Source: CBDIHH01 sp965279095
GTDB taxonomy: Bacteria; Pseudomonadota; Alphaproteobacteria; Caulobacterales; Caulobacteraceae
Direction of reading: 5' to 3'
Assembly (NCBI GenBank): GCA_965279095.1
Contig: CBDIHH010000005.1
Coordinates: 124,001 to 188,000 of the forward strand
DNA length: 64,000 nt
Part shown: in pieces, positions 8,831-19,923 of the stretch
Position numbering within the stretch: position 1 is the first letter of the stretch
Layout: each line of letters starts with the position of its first letter
Notes under the pieces: model-generated
The model's database searches: none
Told to the model about the DNA's origin: nothing
The model's input: the letters and a program-made list of their open reading frames with translations, nothing else
Made by a program: the position numbers and the translations under genes

Positions 8831-9393
8831 CGCAGCGTCTCGAAGCCCGCCTTGCGCAGGCGCTCGACCATCGCCGGCCGGATGGCCTCCCAATCTTCCC
8901 GCAGCAGCCCCAGGCCGAGCACGTCCTGCGGCTCCTCGTCCTTGACGACATGGGCGCGCAAGCGGGCCTCCTGGACGAAGCCGAACTTGCCGTGCAGGCG
9001 CCAGACCGCCTCGTTGGAGGCCAGCACCTCGCACCACAGCTTGCGCAGTCCAAGGCCGGCGAAGACGTGGTCGATCATCCAGAACTCGACGAAACTGCCG
9101 ACGCCCTTTCCCCGCACGGAGGGATCGGCGAGGTAGTAGGCCCAGGCGCAGCGGCCCTGGGCGCGGTCGATGTCGTACAGGTTCGCCAGTCCCACCGGCG
9201 CCCCGTCGACCTCGATGATCCAATAGGCCCGGCGCGGGTCTCCCGCGATCCCGGCGAACCAGCGGTGATGCTCGGCCTGGGTGATGAGGTGGTCGCTGTA
9301 CATGAAGGCGGCGACCTCGGGGGCGTTGCGCCAAGCCAGCAGCCGGGGGGAGTCGTCGGCCGTCAGGTCGCGCAGGCGGATGTCGGGCGCCAT
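8827..9393 (-). CDS. pseH: UDP-4-amino-4,6-dideoxy-AltNAc N-acetyltransferase (PseH-type GNAT)
   Basis: GNAT-fold acetyltransferase of 188 residues. It would acetylate the 4-amino group of the altrosamine intermediate in pseudaminic acid synthesis. It shows IRLRDLTADDSPRLLAWRN at the start, the YYLADPSVRGKGVGSFVEF acetyl-CoA loop and EVLASNEAVWRLHGKFGF. The frame extends further upstream, but ATG 9393 has an AGGAGG site eight bases before it and lies one base after the stop of the upstream cytidylyltransferase (TGACATG), so the two are one operon. FlmH is the probable Caulobacter counterpart. Family confidence is high; the exact substrate rests on the neighbours. Confidence 0.85.
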   Translation of the reverse strand: MAPDIRLRDLTADDSPRLLAWRNAPEVAAFMYSDHLITQAEHHRWFAGIAGDPRRAYWIIEVDGAPVGLANLYDIDRAQGRCAWAYYLADPSVRGKGVGSFVEFWMIDHVFAGLGLRKLWCEVLASNEAVWRLHGKFGFVQEARLRAHVVKDEEPQDVLGLGLLREDWEAIRPAMVERLRKAGFETLR

Positions 9394-9394
9394 G

Positions 9395-10114
9395 TCAGAC
9401 CCTCCTGTCGCCGCCGAGGGCCTGCAGGTCAGGCCGCCCCCGGACCAGGCGCCGCACGTCGTCGGACGTGAAGGCCGGATTGGCGGGATACAGAGCATCG
9501 TAGACCGCCTGCACGAAGGCCAGATCGTCCGGCCGGTCCACGGTCCAGCGCACGTCGCCCTCGTCGTCGGCCTGGCTGAGGAACCGCAGGTCGAACAGCT
9601 CAGGATGGCGATAGATGTAGGGGGTGACGTGCTCGCGCTCATAGCCGGGCTCTGTCTCCGCGCCGGCGCGGCGCAAGGCCTCGATGCGCATCACCTCCAC
9701 GTCCAGGCCCTTGGGATAGGTGCGGTGGGCGGGGGTGTTGGCGGCATAGTCGCCGCCCCCCTCCAGGTGCAGGGCGATGACGGCGTCGATCACCGCGGGG
9801 TCGGCCAGGGGGCAGTCCCCGGTGACCCGGACCAGATGGTCGCCGGGTCCAAGCCCCGCGCTGGCCCCCAGATATCGGCCAAGCACATCCTCGAGGGAGC
9901 CGCGGTAGGCGTCGATACCCGCCGCCCGGGCGGTCTCGATCAGGGGCGCATCCTCGGCGTGGGTGCTGGTGGCCAGGACGATGCGATCGAGACGCCGGGC
10001 GCGCCGCAGGCGCTCGATCTGCCGCGCGATCATCGGCGCCCCGGCGACCGGCTTCATCACCTTGCCCGGGAGGCGGGTGGACGACATACGGGCCTGCAGC
10101 ACGGCGAGGATCAT
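9395..10114 (-). CDS. SpsF/PseF-type cytidylyltransferase
   Basis: Nucleotidyltransferase of 239 residues with the opening signature LAVLQARMSSTRLPGKVM, which binds CTP, then DRIVLATSTHAEDAPLI and VRVTGDCPLADPAVID. This is the SpsF subgroup, which sits next to PseG and PseH in many bacteria and is thought to activate pseudaminic or a related nonulosonic acid as CMP-sugar (FlmC in Caulobacter). It is upstream of pseH by one base, and the ELM1-like gene lies nine bases upstream, so all three may be co-transcribed. The sugar specificity is inferred from context. Confidence 0.85.
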   Translation of the reverse strand: MILAVLQARMSSTRLPGKVMKPVAGAPMIARQIERLRRARRLDRIVLATSTHAEDAPLIETARAAGIDAYRGSLEDVLGRYLGASAGLGPGDHLVRVTGDCPLADPAVIDAVIALHLEGGGDYAANTPAHRTYPKGLDVEVMRIEALRRAGAETEPGYEREHVTPYIYRHPELFDLRFLSQADDEGDVRWTVDRPDDLAFVQAVYDALYPANPAFTSDDVRRLVRGRPDLQALGGDRRV

Positions 10115-10123
10115 CGCGTGAGG

Positions 10124-11104
10124 CTAGGGCGAGTCGGGGGTTTGGGGATCGCCGCGGTCGGCGGCGCGCGCATCCATCCGCGCCAGGATCTCCGCCGCCG
10201 CCCGGTCGGTCTCTCGCAGGGGCGGGTAGGTGAAGCCGTGGAAAGCCCCGCCGAAGGGACGCGCGGCGCCCTGCCGCTCGAGGTCCTCGTGCAGGGCGCG
10301 GAACTTCACGCTGCCCCCCTCCATCCGCACGATGAACACCGGCTTGCCGGTGGACGCCGCCTCGGCGGCCATGTTGGCGCTGTCCTCGGTGACCAGGATG
10401 TAGTCCGCCGCGCACAGGAAGGCGAAGTAGGGGTTGGGACCCTCGCCGTTCCAGATCACCCCCGGGGTATGGCTGAGGCGGGCGGTCAGCAGGGCCTTGG
10501 CCGGCTCCGGCGTGCGCCGCGAGAAGCTCAGCATCAGGCTGCCGCCCTCCTGCTCGAGGGGCAGCTGGATTTCGTGGGCGATGGCGGCGGCGCGCTCCAC
10601 CGACAGGTTGAAGGCCTTGGACTTGCCGCCGATCAGCACCGCCACCCGCGGACGGGGCAGGGGGTCGAGCAGGTCGGCGAAGGGGGCGTATTCGGCCTGA
10701 AGCCGCTCGGGGGTCACCCGGTGGGGCGAACCGGTGATGGAGAGGACGTTGGGGCCCTCGACCCGGTCGTGCTTGGGCGGCACGACCACGTCGAACATGC
10801 TGGGCGGCAGGCGAGGGTCCTGGATCTGCACCACGAAGGCGCGGCCGGCAGACCAGCGCCGCAGGCGGATCGACAGGGGTAGGGTGGCGCGGCCCGCGGC
10901 GATCCACAGGTCGGGCCATGGGGGCGCGATGCCGCTCTCGGGTTCCAGGCCTCTCAGGGGAAAGAGGTTGAGCAGGGCGGGCAGCCGGCCGATGCGGCCC
11001 TTCCACGCGACATGCTTGATCTCGATGCGCGACGGCCGCTGCCGCGACACCGCCTCCGCCAGGCCGAGGGCCTGGTTGGCGATGCCGGCGCGGCCGTCCG
11101 ACAC
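10124..11104 (-). CDS. ELM1-like family protein
   Basis: Protein of about 326 residues related to the bacterial branch of the family named after the plant mitochondrial fission factor ELM1. The signature SDGRAGIANQALGLAEAV is at the N-terminus, followed by WPDLWIAAGRATLPLSIRLRR, VVQIQDPRLPP and LVTEDSANMAAEAASTGKPVFI, which look like a glycosyltransferase-B fold with a nucleotide-sugar site. The bacterial role is not established. The start is uncertain: GTG 11104 is used, but related proteins carry a few residues (LIIWAV here) before SDGRAG and the frame stays open upstream without an ATG. Its position before the nonulosonic acid genes suggests glycan work, which is inference. Confidence 0.75.
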   Translation of the reverse strand: MSDGRAGIANQALGLAEAVSRQRPSRIEIKHVAWKGRIGRLPALLNLFPLRGLEPESGIAPPWPDLWIAAGRATLPLSIRLRRWSAGRAFVVQIQDPRLPPSMFDVVVPPKHDRVEGPNVLSITGSPHRVTPERLQAEYAPFADLLDPLPRPRVAVLIGGKSKAFNLSVERAAAIAHEIQLPLEQEGGSLMLSFSRRTPEPAKALLTARLSHTPGVIWNGEGPNPYFAFLCAADYILVTEDSANMAAEAASTGKPVFIVRMEGGSVKFRALHEDLERQGAARPFGGAFHGFTYPPLRETDRAAAEILARMDARAADRGDPQTPDSP

Positions 11105-11176
11105 GGCCCAGATGATCAGGGGGCGGGCCGTCGGCGCGGGCTCATCGCGGACGAGGGACGAAATCGCCGCCGCCCG

Positions 11177-11650
11177 CTAGAGCCACTCGACCTTGAGGAT
11201 CTCGTAGGATTTCACGCCGCCCGGGGTGTTGATCTCCACCACGTCGCCGACCTCCTTGCCGATCATGCCGCGTGAGAGCGGCGAGGTGACGGCGATGCGC
11301 CCCTGCTTCACGTCGGCTTCGTGCTCGCCGACGATCTGGTAGCGCGCCGACTCCTCGGTGTCCTCGTCGACCACGCTGACGGTGGCCCCGAACTTCACCT
11401 GGGACCCCGACAGTTTGGAGACGTCGATCACCTGGGCGCGGGCCATCTTGTCCTCGATCTCGGCGATACGGCCTTCGATCCAGCCCTGGCGCTCCTTGGC
11501 GGCGTGATATTCGGCGTTTTCCGAGAGGTCGCCATGACTGCGCGCCTCGGAGATGGCCGCGATCACGCTCGGCCGCTCGATGGTTTTCAAACGCTTCAAT
11601 TCATCGTCGAGGGACGTATAGCCCTCGCCGGTCATAGGCACCTTTTCCAT
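11177..11650 (-). CDS. greA: Transcription elongation factor GreA
   Basis: GreA stimulates RNA polymerase to cleave backtracked transcripts. The 157-residue protein has the N-terminal coiled coil (MTGEGYTSLDDELKRLKTIE... to about residue 78) with the acidic tip segment ARSHGDLSENAEYHAAKE. The C-terminal FKBP-like domain includes VVDEDTEESARYQIVG and SPLSRGMIGKEVGDVVEI. The length is standard. An ATG follows at residue 6, but the first ATG is used. It is divergent from the small gene at 11841 and lies upstream of the ELM1-like gene. Confidence 0.97.
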   Translation of the reverse strand: MEKVPMTGEGYTSLDDELKRLKTIERPSVIAAISEARSHGDLSENAEYHAAKERQGWIEGRIAEIEDKMARAQVIDVSKLSGSQVKFGATVSVVDEDTEESARYQIVGEHEADVKQGRIAVTSPLSRGMIGKEVGDVVEINTPGGVKSYEILKVEWL

Positions 11651-11840
11651 GTCGGATTTTTAGCTCAATGGCCCTTGGGAGGAATGGTCCGGCCGCGGGC
11701 TCAGTTCGTCCGGGGGTGAAATCATAGGTGCGCTGCAACAACTGCGCAAGCCAACAGTTGCTCACCCTCCGCCGCCCGCGGTGGCAACACCGGCGCTTGA
11801 TGCGCGTTAGGCAGGATATCATCAAGCTTAGGAGTGAGCC

Positions 11841-12134
11841 ATGACCCAGCCTTTCCAGTCCCGCGCCGAGTACGAAGCGGCCCTGTCCGAGGCGGGTTCC
11901 CAGGTCGATCATTGCGCCCAGACCGGCACGCCGGCCGACCCGGACCTGATCGGCCTGCTGGAGCAGATCGCCGCCTACCGCGAAGAGACCCCGGAGGTGG
12001 CCCCCACCGCGATGCAGGCGCTGGAGGAGCATCTGCAGGCGTTCGCCAATCGCAAGCGCGACGACGTCTTCCTGCGCCGGGACGATCCCGACGGCATCGG
12101 CCCCAGCCTGGGCATGGATGTCGGCCACAGCTAG
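11841..12134 (+). CDS. Small conserved hypothetical protein
   Basis: An acidic 97-residue soluble protein with no family I recognise. It starts at ATG 11841 with AGGAG (11831-11835) five bases upstream, a good ribosome site that supports it being real. It appears mostly helical (SRAEYEAALSEAG..., DLIGLLEQIAAYREE..., AMQALEEHLQAFANRK), has one Cys and no signal peptide. It is divergent from greA and convergent with carB. No function is proposed. Confidence 0.65.
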   Translation: MTQPFQSRAEYEAALSEAGSQVDHCAQTGTPADPDLIGLLEQIAAYREETPEVAPTAMQALEEHLQAFANRKRDDVFLRRDDPDGIGPSLGMDVGHS

Positions 12135-12152
12135 GCGGCCGACGCCCCCGGC

Positions 12153-15458
<3,306 letters not shown>

Positions 15459-15593
15459 GATCGTCTCGCGCGCGGGGGCACGGTCGCGGAGGTCCGCGCC
15501 CGTGACAGGTCGTGATGCAGGTTAAGCGGATCGTTTAGAGGGGTGAGGGGCGGGGGGCAAGGCGGAATGGCCGAGCCCGGACCACGCCTACAC

Positions 15594-15686
15594 CCGCATT
15601 CCCCGCGGAAGCGGGGATCCAGGCTTTGCCGAAAGCGTGGGCGGAGCCGCATAAAACCTTGGTCCCCGCTTCCGCGGGGAATGCGG
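15594..15686. repeat. Intergenic element with perfect 24-bp inverted repeat upstream of carB
   Basis: Arms at 15594-15617 (starts CCGCATTCCCCGCGGAAG) and 15663-15686 are exact reverse complements with 45 bases between. Each arm is itself partly palindromic around CCGCGG. It lies between carB and the RraB-like gene, so transcripts running from carA to carB would contain this hairpin. It looks like a scattered palindromic repeat, different in sequence from those at 6482 and 8702. Confidence 0.75.
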
Positions 15687-15697
15687 AGACGTGATAT

Positions 15698-15940
15698 TCA
15701 AGCGGATACCGCGTCCCAGCCCTGGTAGTCGCAGCCGAACGCGCTGGCCCAGCCGTGCATCAGGTCGTCGAAGTCGGGGAAGCGCAGCTCGTCGATGATG
15801 TCGGTGGTGACTAGCGCAACGCCGTCGCCGTCTTCGGTCGGCGAGACGGTGAAGCCCTGATCTTCGGCTTCGCGGGCCAGGCCGTCGAGGTCGCCGCCGG
15901 TGAAGGTGAAACGGGTGGCGCGGACGGGGAAGGTCGCCAC
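15698..15940 (-). CDS. RraB-like (RNase E inhibitor family) small protein
   Basis: Acidic protein of about 80 residues. Its C-terminal segment FDDLMHGWASAFGCDYQGWDAV resembles the closing motif of RraB-family proteins (..FGGEYDGWE..), and its ferredoxin-like layout (RFTFTGGDLDGLAREAEDQGF) fits the same family. RraB proteins bind RNase E and modulate its activity. The longer open frame would start inside carA. GTG 15940, five bases after the carA stop, gives a protein of normal size and suggests coupling to carA. The family call is by motif resemblance only. Confidence 0.55.
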   Translation of the reverse strand: MATFPVRATRFTFTGGDLDGLAREAEDQGFTVSPTEDGDGVALVTTDIIDELRFPDFDDLMHGWASAFGCDYQGWDAVSA

Positions 15941-15944
15941 GGTT

Positions 15945-17138
15945 CTACAGCGCCTGCGGCTCGCGCCCGTCCATGAAGTCGGCGAAGCGGTCAAACAGAT
16001 AGAGGCTGTCGGTGGGGCCGGGGGAGGCTTCGGGGTGGTGCTGCACCGAGAACACCGGCCGGTCCTTCAGGCGAAGACCCGCGTTTGAACCGTCAAAGAG
16101 AGAGACGTGGGTCTCCTGCACCGGCGCCGGCAGACCCTCGCGGCCGACGGTGAAGCCGTGGTTCATCGACACGATCTCGACCTTGCCGGTGGTCAGGTCC
16201 TTCACCGGGTGGTTGGCCCCGTGGTGGCCCTGGTCCATCTTGATGGTGGTGGCGCCCAGCGCCAGGGCCATCATCTGGTGGCCGAGGCAGATGCCGAAAA
16301 CCGGCGTGCCGCTGTCGATCAGTTTGCGGATCTGCGGCACCGCATACTGGCCGGTGGCCGCGGGATCGCCGGGGCCGTTGGACAGCATCACCCCGTCCGG
16401 ATTGCGCGCCAGGATCTCCTCGGCGGTGGTGGTGGCGGGGACCACGGTGACCCGGGCGCCGATACTGGTCAGGGCGCGCAGGATGTTGCGCTTCACGCCG
16501 TAGTCGACGACCACCACCTCATAGGGGGTGTCGCGACCCTGCGGCAGGCGCGGGCCGGCGTAACCTTCGGGCCAGGACCACAGGCCCTCGTCGAAGACGA
16601 AGGGCTGCAGGCAGCTGGCGTCCTTGGCCAGGTCCAGCCCGACGATGCCGGTCCATTCTGACGCCTGACGGCGCAGGGCGCCCAGGTCGAAGACCCCATC
16701 GGGGGCATGGGCGATGACCCCGTGCGGCATGCCCTGTTCGCGCACCTTGCGGGTGAGGGCCCGGGTGTCGACCCCGGCCAGGCCGATCAGGCCGCGCCGC
16801 TTCATCCAGCCGTCGAGATCGCCGCCCGAGCGCCAGTTGGCCGGCTCGGTGGGCGCGTCGCGGAAGATGGCGCCCCGGGCGGCGGTGACCGAGCCCTGGC
16901 CGAATTCCTCGGTATCCTCGAGGTTCACGCCCACATTGCCCACATGGGGGAAGGTGAAGGTGACGATCTGGGCCATGTAGGAGGGGTCGGTGAGAACCTC
17001 CTGGTAGCCGCTCATGGCGGTGTTGAAGCAGACCTCGCCGACGGCCGATCCCACCGCGCCGACGCCGATTCCCTGCAGGATCGTGCCGTCCGCCAGGACG
17101 AGGACTCCGGTGCAGCCGGGCATGAGCGATTCAGTCAT
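15945..17138 (-). CDS. carA: Carbamoyl-phosphate synthase small chain
   Basis: CarA is the glutaminase subunit that supplies ammonia to CarB. The 397-residue protein has the N-terminal CarA domain (VLVLADGTILQGIGVGAVGSAVGEVCFNT...SGYQEVLTDPSY) and a C-terminal class I amidotransferase domain. The nucleophile Cys is in FGICLGHQMMALALG, and the His-Glu pair is in HHPEASPGP. ATG 17138 is preferred over the upstream in-frame start because AGGAG lies about ten bases before it and family members begin at this point. It is the first gene of carA - RraB-like - carB. Confidence 0.97.
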   Translation of the reverse strand: MTESLMPGCTGVLVLADGTILQGIGVGAVGSAVGEVCFNTAMSGYQEVLTDPSYMAQIVTFTFPHVGNVGVNLEDTEEFGQGSVTAARGAIFRDAPTEPANWRSGGDLDGWMKRRGLIGLAGVDTRALTRKVREQGMPHGVIAHAPDGVFDLGALRRQASEWTGIVGLDLAKDASCLQPFVFDEGLWSWPEGYAGPRLPQGRDTPYEVVVVDYGVKRNILRALTSIGARVTVVPATTTAEEILARNPDGVMLSNGPGDPAATGQYAVPQIRKLIDSGTPVFGICLGHQMMALALGATTIKMDQGHHGANHPVKDLTTGKVEIVSMNHGFTVGREGLPAPVQETHVSLFDGSNAGLRLKDRPVFSVQHHPEASPGPTDSLYLFDRFADFMDGREPQAL

Positions 17139-17302
17139 GGGGCAGGGCTCCTGGAGGCGAGGGCGGGTCATTGTCGCAAAAAAGCGGGCCGGGGTCGCCC
17201 CCGCCCGCCTTCAAGGCGTCTGGATGTACGGAGAGGGCGCCATGGCGTCAACCCCGCGGCGCGCGCCGTGCTATGATGACTGACCGACCACGGAGGCGTG
17301 CG

Positions 17303-17920
17303 ATGACGCGCAGATCCAGACCCGTCCTCATCGCCCTTGGCGCCGCCTGGCTCGCGATGATCCACGGACCGGCCCAGGCCCAGTCCGCTACCACGGTGCT
17401 GGGCGGGGGCATGGCCCAGGCCTGTTCGGAGGCCGCCCAGGCCCAGGTCAGGGCGGCGGACGCCCGGCGGGCGCGGGGGCGCCCCGTGGTGATATCCTCC
17501 GCCGAGGGCCTGATCGCCTGCGACCGCGCCCTGGCCACCGAGGCCCTGCAGATGCGCGACCTGGCGGCGACCTACGTCAACCGGGGGGTGCTGCTGATGG
17601 GCCGGGCCAGCTATCCGGCCGCCCTGGCCGACTATGACTACGCCGTGCGCCTCCGGCCCCGGATGGGAGAGGCCCACGCCAACCGCGGCGCCGCCCTCAT
17701 CGCCCTCGGCCGCTACCAGGAGGGCGTTACCGAGATTACCCTAGGCCTCGAGCTTGGGACCGAGCAGCCGGAGAAGTCCTACTACAACCGCGGCGTCGCG
17801 CGGGAACGGCTGGACGACCTGAAGGGGGCCTATCTCGACTACCTCAAGGCATCGGAGCTGAAGCCCGACTGGGAGGACCCGCGCCTGCAGATGGCTCGCT
17901 TCACCCTCACGCCGAAGTAG
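17303..17920 (+). CDS. Secreted TPR-repeat protein
   Basis: A 205-residue protein with a signal peptide (MTRRSRPVLIALGAAWLAMIHGPAQAQS, cleavage probably after AQA). At least three tetratricopeptide repeats follow from about residue 80: TYVNRGVLLMGRASYPAALADYDYAVRLRP, then EAHANRGAALIALGRYQEGVTEI and KSYYNRGVARERLDDLKGAYLDYLKASELKP. ATG 17303 has GGAGG six bases upstream. TPRs mediate protein contacts, and the location is probably periplasmic. It lies between the divergent car genes and dnaG; the partner is unknown. Confidence 0.8.
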   Translation: MTRRSRPVLIALGAAWLAMIHGPAQAQSATTVLGGGMAQACSEAAQAQVRAADARRARGRPVVISSAEGLIACDRALATEALQMRDLAATYVNRGVLLMGRASYPAALADYDYAVRLRPRMGEAHANRGAALIALGRYQEGVTEITLGLELGTEQPEKSYYNRGVARERLDDLKGAYLDYLKASELKPDWEDPRLQMARFTLTPK

Positions 17921-17972
17921 GCGTCGCGGACTTTTGTGACCGGCGACTCGATTGATTCGCTACACTCGGCCG

Positions 17973-19844
17973 GTGCGCTTCGACGAACGCTTCCTCGACG
18001 AGATCAAGTCCCGCCTCCGCCTCTCCGACGTGATCGGGCGGACGGTGAAGCTGCGTCGGCAGGGCCGCGAATACGCCGGCCTGTCGCCCTTCACCAAGGA
18101 GAAGAGCCCATCCTTCTTCGTCAATGACGACAAGGGCTTTTATCATTGTTTTTCAAGCGGTAAGCACGGCGACCTGATCTCGTTCCTGCAGGAGACCGAG
18201 CGGCTCTCCTTCCCCGAAGCGGTCGAGCGCCTGGCCAATGAGGCCGGGGTGGCCCTGCCGGCGGAGGATCCCCGCTCGGTCGAGGAGGATCGCAAGAAGC
18301 TGGGGCTCGGCGAATGGCTGGAGGCCGCCGCCGCCTGGTTCTCCGGAGAACTGACCCGGCCGGGGGGGCTGCCGGCGCGGGCCTATCTTGAGCGGCGGGG
18401 CCTGCCGCAGGATCAGTGGGCGCGCTTCCGCCTGGGCTACGCCCCCGCCGGACGCACGGCCCTCAAGGACTTCCTGGTGACCAAGGGCGCCCATCCCGCC
18501 GCCCTGGTGGAGGCCGGCCTGCTGATCGCCCCCGAGGACGGCGGGGCGCCCTATGACCGTTTCCGCGACCGCATCATCTTCCCGATCACCGACGCCCGCG
18601 GCCGCGTGGTGTCCTTCGGGGGCCGGGCCATGGATCCCGCCGCCCGCGCCAAATATCTCAACGGCCCCGAGACCAGCCTGTTTTCCAAAAGTCGCCTGGT
18701 CTACGGCCTGCCGGAGGCCCGCCGGCTGCTGGCGGCCGGGGAGGCGGGCGAGCCCCTGGTGGTGGTTGAGGGCTATATGGACGCCATCGCCTGCCATCGC
18801 GCCGACATCGCCGCCGTGGCCCCCATGGGCACCGCCCTGACCGAGGAGCAGATGGAGCTGCTGTGGCGGCTGCACCCCGAGCCGACCCTCTGTTTCGACG
18901 GCGACGGGGCAGGCGTCCGCGCCGCCGCCCGGTCCATCGATCGGGCCCTGCCGCTGCTGAAGCCGGGCAAGACCTTCCGATTCGCTCTGGTGATCGGAGG
19001 CAAGGACCCGGACGAGGTGCTGCGAGAGCAGGGGGAGGCGGCCCTGCGCGCCCAGCTTTCGCAGACCACGCCCTTCGTCGAGATGCTGTTCGCCCGCGAG
19101 CGCGACCTGGAGCCCCTGGACACCCCCGAGCGCCGCTCAGGCCTGAAGCAGCGGCTGCGCGCATTGGCCGCGCTCATCCAGGACAAGGACCTGGCGCAGT
19201 CCTATCGCGAGGATCTGCTGCAGCGCTACGACGCCCTGTGGGCGCGGCCGGCGCAGGCCCAGCCCTTCGTGCGCCAGCCTTGGGTGAAGGGCCGTTACAA
19301 CGAGCCGCCCATCCCCCGGGCGCCCAGCGAACAGGGCCTGGCGGCGGCTCGCGAGTTGTCGCGATCGATCGATATTTTCGCCGCCGCGGTGGCCAAGGCG
19401 GCCCTCGAAAACCCCGGCTGGCTGGACGATCATCTGGAGGCGATGGAGCAGGACGGGTTCGGCGATCCGGCGCTCGAGGCTTTGGCGAGCGAAATCATAT
19501 CGATGCGGCTGGAATGCGACCTCCTTGACAGGGCCAGCCTCGCACGCCATCTGGCAGGCAAGGGATTCGGCGCGTTGCTGAGCGAGATCGATAAGGCCGC
19601 CGTAAAATCGAGCGCGCCTTTCCTCACAGCGGATGTTCCGCTCGCCGCCGCCAGGTCCCAATGGTCGCACGCTTTCGAGGTCCTGATTCGAATGGCGGCG
19701 TTGGAACGCGCGATGGCGTCCGCGAAGGCGGATCCCGACGAGGCTACCAGCGCGGCCGCCTTCATGCGTTTGAAGGGCGAGAGGGACGCTTTGAGGCGAG
19801 CGATCAAGACCGGAACGATTTGGACGGACGGCGGGTCTAACTAG
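17973..19844 (+). CDS. dnaG: DNA primase
   Basis: DnaG synthesises RNA primers for replication. The protein of about 623 residues shows the N-terminal region RFLDEIKSRLRLSDVIGRTV, the Toprim domain (VVEGYMDAIACHRADIAAV... and CFDGDGAGVRAAARSIDRALPL) and a C-terminal helicase-interaction region. The track-length frame starts at TTG 17952; GTG 17973 matches the usual (M)RFDERF start, so I use it. In the CHC2 zinc-finger region the expected CPFH reads SPFT and the expected CFGC reads CFSS, so three of four zinc ligands are missing. It is followed by rpoD, as in the classic macromolecular synthesis operon but without rpsU. Confidence 0.96.
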   Translation: MRFDERFLDEIKSRLRLSDVIGRTVKLRRQGREYAGLSPFTKEKSPSFFVNDDKGFYHCFSSGKHGDLISFLQETERLSFPEAVERLANEAGVALPAEDPRSVEEDRKKLGLGEWLEAAAAWFSGELTRPGGLPARAYLERRGLPQDQWARFRLGYAPAGRTALKDFLVTKGAHPAALVEAGLLIAPEDGGAPYDRFRDRIIFPITDARGRVVSFGGRAMDPAARAKYLNGPETSLFSKSRLVYGLPEARRLLAAGEAGEPLVVVEGYMDAIACHRADIAAVAPMGTALTEEQMELLWRLHPEPTLCFDGDGAGVRAAARSIDRALPLLKPGKTFRFALVIGGKDPDEVLREQGEAALRAQLSQTTPFVEMLFARERDLEPLDTPERRSGLKQRLRALAALIQDKDLAQSYREDLLQRYDALWARPAQAQPFVRQPWVKGRYNEPPIPRAPSEQGLAAARELSRSIDIFAAAVAKAALENPGWLDDHLEAMEQDGFGDPALEALASEIISMRLECDLLDRASLARHLAGKGFGALLSEIDKAAVKSSAPFLTADVPLAAARSQWSHAFEVLIRMAALERAMASAKADPDEATSAAAFMRLKGERDALRRAIKTGTIWTDGGSN

Positions 19845-19923
19845 GGCCGCGCGGCCGCTTTTGCATATTCGGTTAAGCCTCCTTCACCATGATGCGGCGG
19901 GGCTGAGCCGGACGGAGAGTTGA

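Noticed and set aside
11739..11760. CAACTG / CAGTTG inverted pair between greA and the small gene at 11841
   Set aside because: Only six-base arms with a ten-base spacer and no second copy; too weak to call an operator.
19845..19875. GGCCGCGCGGCC followed by TTTT after dnaG as a terminator
   Set aside because: The palindrome has no loop and dnaG-rpoD are usually linked; the evidence is insufficient.
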